Source: Caldifarciminota bacterium
GTDB lineage: Bacteria; Hydrothermota; Tepidihabitantia; SM23-42
Reading direction: 5' to 3'
Assembly (NCBI GenBank): GCA_023128195.1
Contig: JAGMEL010000241.1
Span: 1 to 17,636, forward strand
DNA length: 17,636 nucleotides
Shown: one piece after another, positions 1-7,296 of the stretch
Layout of the letters: every line of letters begins with the position of its first letter
Position numbering within the stretch: the stretch's first letter is position 1
Position numbers and translations under genes: made by a program
Notes under the pieces: model-generated
What the model saw: the letters and a program-made list of their open reading frames with translations, nothing else
Databases searched by the model: none
What the model was told of the DNA's origin: nothing

Positions 1-2
1 TT

Positions 3-704
3 ATTAAAGGTGCAGGTAAAGTAACAACGCCGAGCAAAATCAAATTGCAAGGACTTGAAACCAAAAAGATAAATATTCTTATTAAGTCAAAAATCGATGG
101 AATTATTCGTTTGACTATAAATATAGATGAAAAGAAGATTAAAAAGTTACTCCCAGTAAAAGTGGGTTTATCTTTTAGCAAAAATGATTTATTCCATGAT
201 GATTTTAAAAATGGCATGAAAAACTGGACAGTAAATGAGGGACAATGGAGAGCCTCAAATGGCATTGCCAGCGTCAGCGGCTTATCCCATTTTGCTTTTA
301 TAAAAAATAATAATTGGCAAGATTATACATTTGAAGTAAAAACAAGATGTAGAGGGAGTGATGATTCTACTGTTGATTGGTTAAAATCATATATTTTCTT
401 TCGACTGCAGGACGAAAAGAACTTTTATAGATTTGGAATTCATGGAGGTTGCCAGACCATTAGTTTATATAAATGTGTGAATGGTAAATGGTTCGAATTA
501 GCTAAAACGCCATTTTCAGCACAAAGAGAACGTTGGTATGCGTTAAAAGTTGCAGTTAAGGGAAATAGAATTATTGGATACCTGAATGGTGAAGTTGTAA
601 TTGAGGCAACGGATGATACATTTTCTTCGGGTGGTATTGGGCTCGGTGTGCTAGAAGATTGGATGGTAACTGATTACGCAAGTATAATCGTAAAGAAATC
701 ATAG
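3..704 (+). CDS. C-terminal part of a secreted lectin-like (LamG/DUF1080-fold) protein, truncated by the window
   Basis: The frame is open from the first bases of the window, so the true start lies upstream and only the last 233 residues are seen. The first ~55 residues (IKGAGKVTTPSKIKL...) look like the end of an Ig-like beta-sandwich. From DLFHDDFKNGMKNWTV onward the protein resembles a concanavalin-like jelly-roll domain of the LamG or DUF1080 type: an opening DDF..G...W motif, WYALKVAVKGNRIIGYLNGE near the middle, and a closing GGIGLGV followed by a final strand. Such domains bind or process sugars at the cell surface. No catalytic residues can be assigned. A TTG at 45 could be read as a start, but it lies inside continuous upstream coding sequence and has no ribosome site. 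The domain call is moderately secure and the function is not known. Confidence 0.7.
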   Translation: MKGAGKVTTPSKIKLQGLETKKINILIKSKIDGIIRLTINIDEKKIKKLLPVKVGLSFSKNDLFHDDFKNGMKNWTVNEGQWRASNGIASVSGLSHFAFIKNNNWQDYTFEVKTRCRGSDDSTVDWLKSYIFFRLQDEKNFYRFGIHGGCQTISLYKCVNGKWFELAKTPFSAQRERWYALKVAVKGNRIIGYLNGEVVIEATDDTFSSGGIGLGVLEDWMVTDYASIIVKKS

Positions 705-726
705 TATTACACAATAGCTTCAAGAA

Positions 727-1488
727 TTATTTTTCTAAAATTAATAGCACCTGCCAAGAAAACTTTTTGAGCGAAGGTATAATCGCAAAGATCTTCCTAT
801 CTAATCTCTCAAAAAAGTGCTGAATTTTATCGTAAAAGGGAAATTTACAAAATGGAAAGGCGAAAAGCGCAAGAAAATAATAATATTTAAACTCGTATCC
901 GGGAAACCTTTTACTTATTAATTGCAAATCTTTCATCCGCAGAGGGTGTTCATCCTTCGACCGCAGTCTTGGCGTTAAAAATCTAAAGGTTTTAATAAAT
1001 GGATTATGCTCCATTGGTTCTATAAATATTGCCTTGCCACCAATTTTGATTACGCGTTTAATTTCTGGAATAACTCTTTTTAAATCAAGGTGGTGCAAAA
1101 TCGAAATGCCATAAATCAATTCAAAGTCGTTATTTCTAAATTTTAAACTCTCAGCATCCATAATCCTAAAATCTATTTCGAGATTTTCTTTTGTAGCTTT
1201 CTGTTTTGCCGTCTTTATTGCATACTCAGAAATATCAATTGCTGAAACCCTTGCTCCTTTTGAAGCCATTGAAATGGCAAATAAACCTAAACCACAGCCA
1301 ATTTCCAATATGTTTTTTGAAGCACAGTCTGATAATAACTCAATAAATTTTTGTCGTATGCTTTCATTAAACGAATAATATTTTGATACTTTTCGCCGGG
1401 CTTTTGCTTCAAAAATTTCATCATGAAAAATTTTTTCCCTTAGTTTTCTGTCTTCCTTTAAACCTAAATCTGCATTTTGCATCGACAT
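727..1488 (-). CDS. Class I SAM-dependent methyltransferase
   Basis: This 253-residue protein is a Rossmann-fold methyltransferase of the Methyltransf_11/25 type. Motif I ILEIGCGLG (residues 60-68) binds S-adenosylmethionine, the acidic residue after the second strand is D85 (SAIDIS), and FELIYGISILHHL matches motifs IV/V. The C-terminal 90 residues are aromatic and basic (KYYYFLALFAFPFCKF) and may bind a lipid or quinone-like substrate; the substrate cannot be named. Start ATG 1488 is favoured over the internal ATG at 1482 because a near-consensus promoter ends only 7 nt upstream, which fits leaderless translation from the first ATG. It is convergent with the lectin-like gene (22 nt apart) and lies 165 nt from the end of the epimerase gene on the same strand. 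A role in surface glycan or lipid modification is a guess from context. Confidence 0.85.
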   Translation of the reverse strand: MSMQNADLGLKEDRKLREKIFHDEIFEAKARRKVSKYYSFNESIRQKFIELLSDCASKNILEIGCGLGLFAISMASKGARVSAIDISEYAIKTAKQKATKENLEIDFRIMDAESLKFRNNDFELIYGISILHHLDLKRVIPEIKRVIKIGGKAIFIEPMEHNPFIKTFRFLTPRLRSKDEHPLRMKDLQLISKRFPGYEFKYYYFLALFAFPFCKFPFYDKIQHFFERLDRKIFAIIPSLKKFSWQVLLILEK

Positions 1489-1495
1489 AGGTCTA

Positions 1496-1523
1496 AGTAT
1501 AATCTCTTTTTTTATTCTGTCAA
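1496..1523 (-). promoter_or_regulatory. Promoter of the methyltransferase gene (TTGACA-N16-TATACT)
   Basis: On the minus strand the -35 TTGACA is at 1518-1523 and the -10 TATACT at 1496-1501, with a 16-bp spacer. The -10 ends 7 nt before ATG 1488, so transcription is predicted to begin at or next to the start codon. There is no Shine-Dalgarno. Confidence 0.75.
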
Positions 1524-1653
1524 GAGGTGTACGATATAGCTAGATACACATATAAGTTTATGCTGAAACAAATAGACAGCACTTTATGCATCGCTTGGAA
1601 ATATAGTGTGTGATCATAAGAATGTGATTGTAAAAAGACTATAGTTTTTGAAT

Positions 1654-2709
1654 CTACAATTTTATCTTTTTTGCCCAGGAGCGGTTTTCTATAAACCACT
1701 GAACTGCAGATTCTATGCCCTGTTCTAATTTTATTGTTGGTTGCCAGGCAAGAATATTTTTTGCCTTGGTGATATCAGCCCAGGTTGCCATCATGTCTGC
1801 AGGATGGAATGGTTCGTAAATAATGTTTAGTTTGTTTAGTTTATTTAGTTTGTTTTGAATTATTTGTAAAAAATCCATTAGTTTACACGGTTTATCTCCA
1901 CCAAGATTAATTATCTCAAATCCGAGCGGTTTTAATGCCTTAATTGTACCTTGAGCTATATCATCCACATAAGTAAAGTCACGCGATTGTGTACCATCAC
2001 CATAAATAATAACTGGTTTTTCTTGATCTACCCAGGATATAAATCTTAATGGACACATATCTGGCCTTGATGCAGGTCCATATACAGTAAAGTATCGAAG
2101 AATCGTTACATCTATATCATATAAGTTGTGATAAGTATAACAGGTAACTTCACCACTTTTTTTAGAGGCAGCATACGGAGAAATAGGTTCATTGACTGGT
2201 AAGGTTTCCTTAAACGGCATTTTCTGTCCTGCGTAGAGCGAAGAAGTTGATGCTAATATGTATTTTTTCACGCCAAATTCACGACACAATTCCAGAAGAT
2301 TTAGATTGCCGATTACATTAGTGGTGTAGTAAATGAACGGGTTTTCTAAACTGTAACGAACACCAGCACGGGCAGCGAGATTTATTATGGAGAGAAACGG
2401 AGAAACGGAGTTTCGGTGAATCGGTGACATAGAATACTGCTGGAATAACTTTTTTAGTACAGTATAGTTTTCGATGTCGAGTTGGTGGAAAGTGAAGTTA
2501 GGGTATTTTTTTAGTTGATCAAGGCGCCATTGTTTGAGCCGGACGTCGTAGTAATCGTTCATGTTGTCGATGCCGATGACAGAAACAGTCATTGAGTCAT
2601 TGGTCATTATGTCACTCGGAATGAGTTCTGGCTTTGTGAGGAGAAATTCGCAGACCTTCCAGCCGATAAAGCCAGCTGCGCCTGTAACGAGAATGTTTTG
2701 TTGAGCCAT
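1654..2709 (-). CDS. NAD-dependent epimerase, UDP-glucuronate 4-epimerase type
   Basis: This 351-residue extended short-chain dehydrogenase has the N-terminal NAD-binding motif GAAGFIG, the family signature GIDNMNDYYDVRLKQ, LAARAGVRYSLENP, and the catalytic Tyr-Lys pair in YAASK. RYFTVYGPASRPDM and a C-terminal HPADMMATWADITKA complete a UDP-GlcA 4-epimerase pattern. The expected product is UDP-galacturonate for surface polysaccharide. Three stretches interrupt the usual pattern: PELIPSDIMTNDSMTVS before the second signature, SMSPIHRNSVSPF before LAARAG, and a triple LNK tract near the C-terminus; all are encoded by repetitive DNA (see separate entries). The start is set at ATG 2709 (MAQQNILVTG) rather than the in-frame TTG at 2718, because the promoter -10 covers that TTG's first base. 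The gene is divergent from the AAA ATPase gene. Confidence 0.85.
   Translation of the reverse strand: MAQQNILVTGAAGFIGWKVCEFLLTKPELIPSDIMTNDSMTVSVIGIDNMNDYYDVRLKQWRLDQLKKYPNFTFHQLDIENYTVLKKLFQQYSMSPIHRNSVSPFLSIINLAARAGVRYSLENPFIYYTTNVIGNLNLLELCREFGVKKYILASTSSLYAGQKMPFKETLPVNEPISPYAASKKSGEVTCYTYHNLYDIDVTILRYFTVYGPASRPDMCPLRFISWVDQEKPVIIYGDGTQSRDFTYVDDIAQGTIKALKPLGFEIINLGGDKPCKLMDFLQIIQNKLNKLNKLNIIYEPFHPADMMATWADITKAKNILAWQPTIKLEQGIESAVQWFIENRSWAKKIKL
1825..1855 (-). repeat. In-frame 9-bp tandem repeat in the epimerase gene
   Basis: On the coding strand a 9-nt unit (AACAAACTA, with one AATAAACTA variant) is repeated three times and gives a triple Asn-Lys-Leu tract. Being a multiple of three, it keeps the frame. 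Confidence 0.8.
2391..2428. repeat. Dispersed GAAACGGAG repeat inside the epimerase gene
   Basis: The plus strand reads GAAACGGAGAAACGGAG, then TTTCGGTGAATCGGTG. The same 17-mer with one mismatch, followed by AACCGGTG, occurs between genes at 4347-4379. In the epimerase it encodes residues of PIHRNSVSPF just before the conserved LAARAG motif. Confidence 0.7.
2588..2614. repeat. AATGAC-type short tandem repeat inside the epimerase gene
   Basis: On the coding strand AATGAC occurs three times at 7- and 8-nt intervals, preceded by TGACAT. It encodes SDIMTNDSMT, which sits in a stretch longer than expected between the first two conserved epimerase motifs. Confidence 0.6.
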
Positions 2710-2717
2710 GTTGTGCA

Positions 2718-2745
2718 ATTATATCGATAAAAGAGTGTGTGTCAA
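2718..2745 (-). promoter_or_regulatory. Perfect-consensus promoter of the epimerase gene
   Basis: Minus strand: TTGACA at 2740-2745, a 16-bp spacer, TATAAT at 2718-2723. ATG 2709 begins 8 nt after the -10 hexamer and no Shine-Dalgarno is present, so the transcript should have a leader of about 0-2 nt. This also argues against the TTG start at 2718. Confidence 0.85.
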
Positions 2746-2769
2746 CGGATTGTATAGAAAATTAGAAAA

Positions 2770-2794
2770 CCCTCTCCCTTAAAAAGAAAGAGGG
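2770..2794. repeat. Imperfect hairpin CCCTCT...AGAGGG
   Basis: Arms CCCTCT (2770-2775) and AGAGGG (2789-2794) enclose an A-rich loop between the divergent epimerase and ATPase genes. It resembles the short dispersed hairpins elsewhere in the window rather than a clear terminator, since no gene ends here. Confidence 0.45.
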
Positions 2795-2835
2795 AATTAA
2801 TAAAGGAAATCCCTGCAATGCGGAGGATATAGAGG

Positions 2836-2887
2836 TTGAGATTGCTTCTCCTGCACCTTTTATAAAAGGTGCGGGGTCGCAATGACA
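2836..2887 (-). repeat. Dispersed repeat copy (TGTCATTGCGA ... GAAGCAATCTCAA), with internal palindrome
   Basis: Read on the minus strand, the ends TGTCATTGCGA and GAAGCAATCTCAA match the element at 17543-17579. The middle differs: here it contains a perfect 20-nt palindrome, GCACCTTTTATAAAAGGTGC (2853-2872). Confidence 0.7.
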
Positions 2888-2902
2888 TTTTTTTTCATTA
2901 CG

Positions 2903-2946
2903 AACCGATAAAGTTTCGACTGTAATCGAAGGTTATTGACAAAAGT
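2903..2946 (+). repeat. Left 44-bp direct repeat flanking the ATPase gene
   Basis: It matches 4385-4428 at 38 of 44 positions, both beginning AACCGATAAAGTTTCGA. This copy contains the -35 hexamer (2936-2941) of the ATPase promoter; the matching site in the right copy reads TTGATA. Confidence 0.8.
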
Positions 2947-2963
2947 TTCGATTTAAGTATAAT
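2936..2963 (+). promoter_or_regulatory. Perfect-consensus promoter of the ATPase gene
   Basis: TTGACA at 2936-2941, a 16-bp spacer, TATAAT at 2958-2963, then 5 nt (ATATC) and ATG 2969. There is no Shine-Dalgarno, so a leaderless mRNA is predicted. The -35 belongs to the left direct repeat. Confidence 0.85.
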
Positions 2964-2968
2964 ATATC

Positions 2969-4234
2969 ATGGATGATATATATTATGCTTATAACCCTTG
3001 GTGGGAAAATAAAAAGTTTGATTTCGGCATTCTCAGAACAGCCTATCTTGATGATTTCAAAGATTTTGTTAAGCGCCGCCAGATTGAGGTCATTATTGGA
3101 AGCAGGCGGGCAGGAAAAACAACTATTCTCAAACAACTGATTAAAAAGCAGCTTGGTAATGGATTTCCTGCTTCTGATCTTTTATATCTTGCGCTTGATC
3201 ACCCCCGTCTATCAAAAATTCCAATCGCCGAACATCTTAAATATTTTCGCAAGCTCTTTATGCACGATCGAACTAAGAAATTACTGCTGTTTTTAGATGA
3301 AGTTCAGGAGAGTTCAAATTGGGAGGCTGAATTAAAATCAATTTATGATTTAGAAAATGTAAAGATTGTTTGTACTGGTTCAACCTCATCTTTGATAAAA
3401 TCTCAGGGTGGTAAACTTACAGGGAGGCAGATAGTTAATATAATCTACCCTTTAAGTTTTAAGGAATATCTTACTTTTAATGATATTAAGTGGAGCCATG
3501 CCGAAGAGTACAAGTTGGAAAAGTTGGTTGAAGATTATCTTAATAATGGTGGGTATCCAGAACATGTGCTTAATCCTTCTGATGAATATTTATCTAATCT
3601 TCTTGATGATATAATCGCCCGAGATGTAGTCCGTCTATATCAAATCAAAAAGGCAAATCTTCTAAAAGACATCTTAAGATTATTGGCAGCATCGGTTGGT
3701 AATAGAACAAGTTTCAATAAAATTGCTAATGTCTTAGGTGTTAGTGTGGATACAGTAAAGGAATATATTGGTTATCTTAAAACGGCATTTTTAGTGAAGT
3801 CGGTTGAAAAGTGGACTACTTCATATTCTGAAAAGGTATATGCCCACAAAAAGTTTTATTTCATGGATACGGGAATAAAAACCATTCTTACTGGTAAAGG
3901 TGACTTAGGTTTTAAAGCCGAGAATGCTGTTCTTATACATCTTTTAAAGAGAAAACAAGATATTGGTTACTATGCTGAGAGTAAAAGGGAAGTGGATTTT
4001 GTTGTCGGTGGATTTAAATTACCGCAGCCAATTGAAGTAAAGTATAGTTCTAATATCAATTGGCAAGACAAAAGACTTGATGGTATTAGGTTATTTTTAA
4101 AACGCTATCCAAGGGTGAAAAAAGTTTTAGTCATTACAAAGGATTCTGATTTTGAAATAAAAAGCGGTAAAATCGTTATTAAGGCGACGCCTCTTTGGAA
4201 ATTACTGTTGGCAAAACCAAAAGATTACTGGTAA
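2969..4234 (+). CDS. AAA_14/DUF4143 family ATP-binding protein
   Basis: This 421-residue protein has a P-loop GSRRAGKTT (residues 44-52), a Walker B LLLFLDEVQ (about 105-113), and a sensor-like CTGSTSS. The C-terminal half carries the DUF4143 pattern, with a helical/winged-helix stretch (NKIANVLGVSVDTVKEYIGYL) and the conserved nuclease-like core EVDFVVGG...PIEVKYS. The length is normal for this family, which is widespread in anaerobic bacteria and archaea, often in variable genomic regions, and is mostly uncharacterised. The D-x-EVK spacing in the C-terminal core resembles a PD-(D/E)xK fold, but nuclease activity is not shown. It stands alone between two 44-bp direct repeats and has its own promoter, so it may be a single-gene insertion. 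ATG 2969 is the only sensible start. Confidence 0.88.
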   Translation: MDDIYYAYNPWWENKKFDFGILRTAYLDDFKDFVKRRQIEVIIGSRRAGKTTILKQLIKKQLGNGFPASDLLYLALDHPRLSKIPIAEHLKYFRKLFMHDRTKKLLLFLDEVQESSNWEAELKSIYDLENVKIVCTGSTSSLIKSQGGKLTGRQIVNIIYPLSFKEYLTFNDIKWSHAEEYKLEKLVEDYLNNGGYPEHVLNPSDEYLSNLLDDIIARDVVRLYQIKKANLLKDILRLLAASVGNRTSFNKIANVLGVSVDTVKEYIGYLKTAFLVKSVEKWTTSYSEKVYAHKKFYFMDTGIKTILTGKGDLGFKAENAVLIHLLKRKQDIGYYAESKREVDFVVGGFKLPQPIEVKYSSNINWQDKRLDGIRLFLKRYPRVKKVLVITKDSDFEIKSGKIVIKATPLWKLLLAKPKDYW

Positions 4235-4252
4235 AATCAACTCTGATTTATA

Positions 4253-4305
4253 GTCGAGCGAGCTCGTACCGGTCTTCAGTCTTATAATATTTCACAGGGC
4301 TCGAC
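4253..4305. repeat. Inverted-repeat element downstream of the ATPase gene
   Basis: GTCGAGC (4253-4259) pairs with GCTCGAC (4299-4305), and an inner CGAGCGAGCTCG is nearly palindromic. The right arm includes the dispersed 12-mer ATTTCACAGGGC (4289-4300). It lies between the convergent ATPase and peptidase genes and could act as a bidirectional transcription stop, but lacks a T-run. Confidence 0.5.
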
Positions 4306-4346
4306 CACTACATTGATTAGGGAATTACCACAGCCATATTGAATAT

Positions 4347-4379
4347 GGGTGAAACGGAGCAACGGAGAACCGGTGCAAG
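4347..4379. repeat. Intergenic copy of the GAAACGGAG repeat
   Basis: GAAACGGAGCAACGGAGAACCGGTG matches the stretch inside the epimerase gene at 2391-2428 apart from an 8-nt length difference and two substitutions. A small inverted repeat CCATATTGAATATGG lies just upstream. Confidence 0.65.
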
Positions 4380-4384
4380 AAAAA

Positions 4385-4428
4385 AACCGATAAAGTTTCG
4401 ATTATAATCCAAGGCTATTGATAGAAGT
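4385..4428 (+). repeat. Right 44-bp direct repeat flanking the ATPase gene
   Basis: It is the partner of 2903-2946 (38 of 44 identical). It ends 10 nt beyond the stop codon of the convergent M1 peptidase gene, contains the palindrome GATTATAATC, and no gene follows it in the plus direction. Confidence 0.8.
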
Positions 4429-4438
4429 CAGGAAGATG

Positions 4439-6286
4439 TCATTTTACGATTACAATCCGCTGTTTTTTATCGCCTACAATAACATGATATATGCCTGCAC
4501 TTGAGGGTTTGTAATTCAGTTCCTCTGCAAAAGTCTCATAGATTTTGCGACCTGTGATATCAAAGACCTTGATCAAACTTGGTGCAGTAAGCTTCATTTC
4601 AATTGCCCGGCTAATCGTTCTAATGTTTTCAATAAAGACTTCTTTAGCTATAACTTCTTCACACCCGGTAACTGTATTCTTCTGAATTATCCAGGTTTCC
4701 GGATCTACTGTAATATCGATTGGTTCTTGAGCGAGTAAAAATTCGAAGTGATGAGATACCTGATCTATTGCCAGAGTTATGATCGTATCGCCGCTCGGAT
4801 AATCAACACCTATTGGCAGGGGCATATGGAATACTGCAGGTCCCAGGGACTGGACCTGAGTAATGTCTAATATTAAACGCCAATCTGGCGATTCATATAC
4901 CTTGCCCCAGGCAACATCATAATTAGGATAACCCATATCATATACCCATTCATCAAAGAACCAGTCGTAATCATCAACCAGGACTTGATTCATAATCTGG
5001 TTCAAATCATCAGTTGAGGCATTTTTGTATGCAAATGAATCACGATAGGCTGCAAGAAGATTTAACCAGGTATTGTCATCGCCACACAAATATCTTATCA
5101 TATGGCAAACCCAGGAAGCTTTACAATAGGTATGTCCCCAGGCAAAGATCAGATTTTCCGGGGGGTCATACATGGAATGGGGGCTGGAAGCTTCTGCCTG
5201 GAAATACGAATTTCTTCGCGAAATCATTAAATTTATAAAAGACTGATGACCCTGTCTCCGCTCTTTATATAATGCATCAGAATATGTTGCAAAACCTTCG
5301 TTGAGCCAGACATTTGCCCAGCCAAAACAGGTAACCATATCACCCCACCACATATGTGACATCTCATGGGCCATAAGATAATAATCATAGCTGACAAATC
5401 CAGATCGGTAGATCGAACTCATTGTTTGATGTTCCATACCCGCATAATAGAAAGGATGGAGTATTACCATACCATAGCGTTCAAATGGATAATCGCCGTA
5501 TAACGAATCATAGAAATACATCATGTCAGTGGTATGTTGAAATGCAGTCGGTGCATAAATAGTATCCTGAGGCCAAAAATGGTATTTTATCTCAATGCTA
5601 TCAGCAGCCGATGGATGGTACCAATCTGAGTAGGTTATATAAATACTCGATGCAAAATGAATCAAGTAGGGAGAGATAGGATAATTATGTTTCCAATGAT
5701 ATGTTGCCATACCTCCAGCAACATCTTTCCCTAAATACTCGCCTGTAGCGCAAACAGTATATGTATCAGGCACAGTAATATAAAATTCTACACCATTATC
5801 TGCCTTATCCCATAAACGATCATAACAGGGCATCCATCTTCTTGTGCAGAAAGGACAACCCAGTGTATATGAAATAGGACGACTACCACTATACCAGAGA
5901 TACCCCATACTACCAGAGCAAGTGCCGCTATATCCAACCATTATATCAAAAGAATCACCCTGATTATAAGCTTGGGGCAGATTCACGTATAAAGTCTCAT
6001 AATTGTGGGAGTAAGATGCAGTAACTCCGTCGACTTTTAAAGAGTCAACACTCAGTCCTGAAAGCTGGAGGTCAAGAATCGTCAAATTATCCTCATTACT
6101 CCGGGCTGAAATTGTCACTGCACCTTCAAGATAGCGTGACGTCATTGGCAATTCGAGATCAATTAAGTAATGAAGAACGTTATAAGAATGTATAGATTCT
6201 GCCCTTATAGGCTCCGGGTAAAATACCTGTTTATTTTCGATATTAAAAAAAGACTGAGTTACTAAAAACAACGTAATAATATTCAT
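4439..6286 (-). CDS. Secreted M1-family zinc metallopeptidase with C-terminal sorting domain
   Basis: This 615-residue aminopeptidase N-like enzyme has the zinc site HEMSH (residues 307-311) followed by the third ligand E330 in NEGF, with 18 residues between as in the M1 family. The substrate-anchoring GAMEN region is replaced by YAGMEH (281-286), and Y387 in HTYCKASW is the likely transition-state tyrosine. Residues ~33-220 form the N-terminal beta domain. The last ~45 residues (IKVFDITGRKIYE...GIYHVIVGDKKQRIVIVK) are a Por/T9SS-type or FlgD-like beta domain used for export or surface attachment in FCB-related bacteria. The N-terminus (MNIITLFLVTQSFF) is a short, weak signal peptide. An AGGAGG lies 4 nt before ATG 6286 and a consensus promoter lies just upstream. 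It likely trims peptides outside the cell. Confidence 0.92.
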   Translation of the reverse strand: MNIITLFLVTQSFFNIENKQVFYPEPIRAESIHSYNVLHYLIDLELPMTSRYLEGAVTISARSNEDNLTILDLQLSGLSVDSLKVDGVTASYSHNYETLYVNLPQAYNQGDSFDIMVGYSGTCSGSMGYLWYSGSRPISYTLGCPFCTRRWMPCYDRLWDKADNGVEFYITVPDTYTVCATGEYLGKDVAGGMATYHWKHNYPISPYLIHFASSIYITYSDWYHPSAADSIEIKYHFWPQDTIYAPTAFQHTTDMMYFYDSLYGDYPFERYGMVILHPFYYAGMEHQTMSSIYRSGFVSYDYYLMAHEMSHMWWGDMVTCFGWANVWLNEGFATYSDALYKERRQGHQSFINLMISRRNSYFQAEASSPHSMYDPPENLIFAWGHTYCKASWVCHMIRYLCGDDNTWLNLLAAYRDSFAYKNASTDDLNQIMNQVLVDDYDWFFDEWVYDMGYPNYDVAWGKVYESPDWRLILDITQVQSLGPAVFHMPLPIGVDYPSGDTIITLAIDQVSHHFEFLLAQEPIDITVDPETWIIQKNTVTGCEEVIAKEVFIENIRTISRAIEMKLTAPSLIKVFDITGRKIYETFAEELNYKPSSAGIYHVIVGDKKQRIVIVK

Positions 6287-6303
6287 AATTCCTCCTTTGT
6301 ATA

Positions 6304-6331
6304 ATTATAGGTATTCACTGTGTAATGTCAA
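6304..6331 (-). promoter_or_regulatory. Consensus promoter of the M1 peptidase gene
   Basis: Minus strand: TTGACA at 6326-6331, a 16-bp spacer, TATAAT at 6304-6309. The ATG is 17 nt beyond the -10, leaving a leader of about 10 nt that is almost entirely the Shine-Dalgarno AAAGGAGG. Confidence 0.85.
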
Positions 6332-6431
6332 CATGTATAAAGATGGAAGATCGGTTTGGGTTTAGGTGCAGGATAAAATATGGTTGATGGGCTTAGGTTT
6401 AAAGGCTGGCACAAATGACAAATTCTGACGT

Positions 6432-7253
6432 CTACTGCGTACTGCTTACTATCAGAATGAGTTCTCTCAATATCTCTGCTACGGTTGACCCTGATGCATA
6501 GGGTGTGGCAGCTAAGGGGTTATATTCTACAATGTCTGCACCAATTATCTTTTTATTCTTCAATAATAATAATGAATCAATCAATTCTTTGTAAGAAATC
6601 CCTCCTGGTTCTGGGGTAGATACTGCCGGCAAGACACCCGTATCCAAAATGTCAGTATCAATTGATAAATAGATTGGTTCTTTGATTTTATTAATAACTG
6701 ACGACAATGGTTCAAAGACCTTGAATTTATAAAGATTTTTATTATATTCAAATTCCTCTTTTGTTCCAGAACGAATACCAAATTGATAAATATTATTAAT
6801 ACCTACAATCTCGCTTACCCTGCGCATAGTTGTGGCATGACAGATTTTTTCACCGAGATATTCATCGCGTAAATCACAATGGGCATCAAATTGAATCACG
6901 GAAAAGTTTGGATATCTTTTTTTAAATGTTTTAATAACCGGCAGTGTAATAGTATGTTCACCGCCAAGAAATATAAATTGCTTTTTGACATCCAGAATAT
7001 CTCTAAGTGCTTTCTGACTTTCTAATTGCCAGTCTTTTGTAGTAAATTGAAGATCTTCAAGATCACATATCTTTAAATCTAAAAGGCTCTTATTCTGATA
7101 AGGAGAATAATCCTCAATATTCTCAGAACAAAGTCTTATGAATTCGGGTCCAAATCGTGAACCTGGAATGAATGAAGAGGTTTTATCAAAAGGAAGACCT
7201 AAGATAACTACATCTGCATTTTTATAATTTGAATTAGAATAATAAAGCTTCAT
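6432..7253 (-). CDS. speB: Agmatinase / ureohydrolase family enzyme
   Basis: This 273-residue protein has all the binuclear manganese ligands of the arginase/agmatinase fold: H100 in GGEH, D123, H125 and D127 in FDAHCD, and D199 and D201 in SIDTD. The ending EYNPLAATPYASGSTVAEILREL also fits the family. Agmatinase converts agmatine to putrescine and urea; formiminoglutamase or another ureohydrolase cannot be excluded by motifs alone, so the symbol is provisional. It starts 43 nt after the RnfB-like gene on the same strand and has no clear ribosome site or promoter, so it probably depends on read-through. The final residues VSSTQ and the stop are encoded by AGTAAGCAGTACGCAGTAG, which looks like short repetitive DNA and may have replaced the original end. 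Confidence 0.82.
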   Translation of the reverse strand: MKLYYSNSNYKNADVVILGLPFDKTSSFIPGSRFGPEFIRLCSENIEDYSPYQNKSLLDLKICDLEDLQFTTKDWQLESQKALRDILDVKKQFIFLGGEHTITLPVIKTFKKRYPNFSVIQFDAHCDLRDEYLGEKICHATTMRRVSEIVGINNIYQFGIRSGTKEEFEYNKNLYKFKVFEPLSSVINKIKEPIYLSIDTDILDTGVLPAVSTPEPGGISYKELIDSLLLLKNKKIIGADIVEYNPLAATPYASGSTVAEILRELILIVSSTQ

Positions 7254-7296
7254 TATTAAGCTGTCATCTCAGATCTGTAATCTGTTATCCCTGAAT

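Noticed and set aside
45..47. TTG as the start of the lectin-like gene
   Set aside because: The frame stays open to the window edge with plausible protein sequence and there is no ribosome site, so the gene begins upstream of the window.
1632..1649. Palindrome AAAAAGACTATAGTTTTT as terminator of the epimerase gene
   Set aside because: The stem is AT-rich and short, close to the stop codon at 1654; too weak to call.
2716..2718. TTG start for the epimerase (three codons before the ATG)
   Set aside because: The -10 hexamer covers its first base, so it would not be in the transcript.
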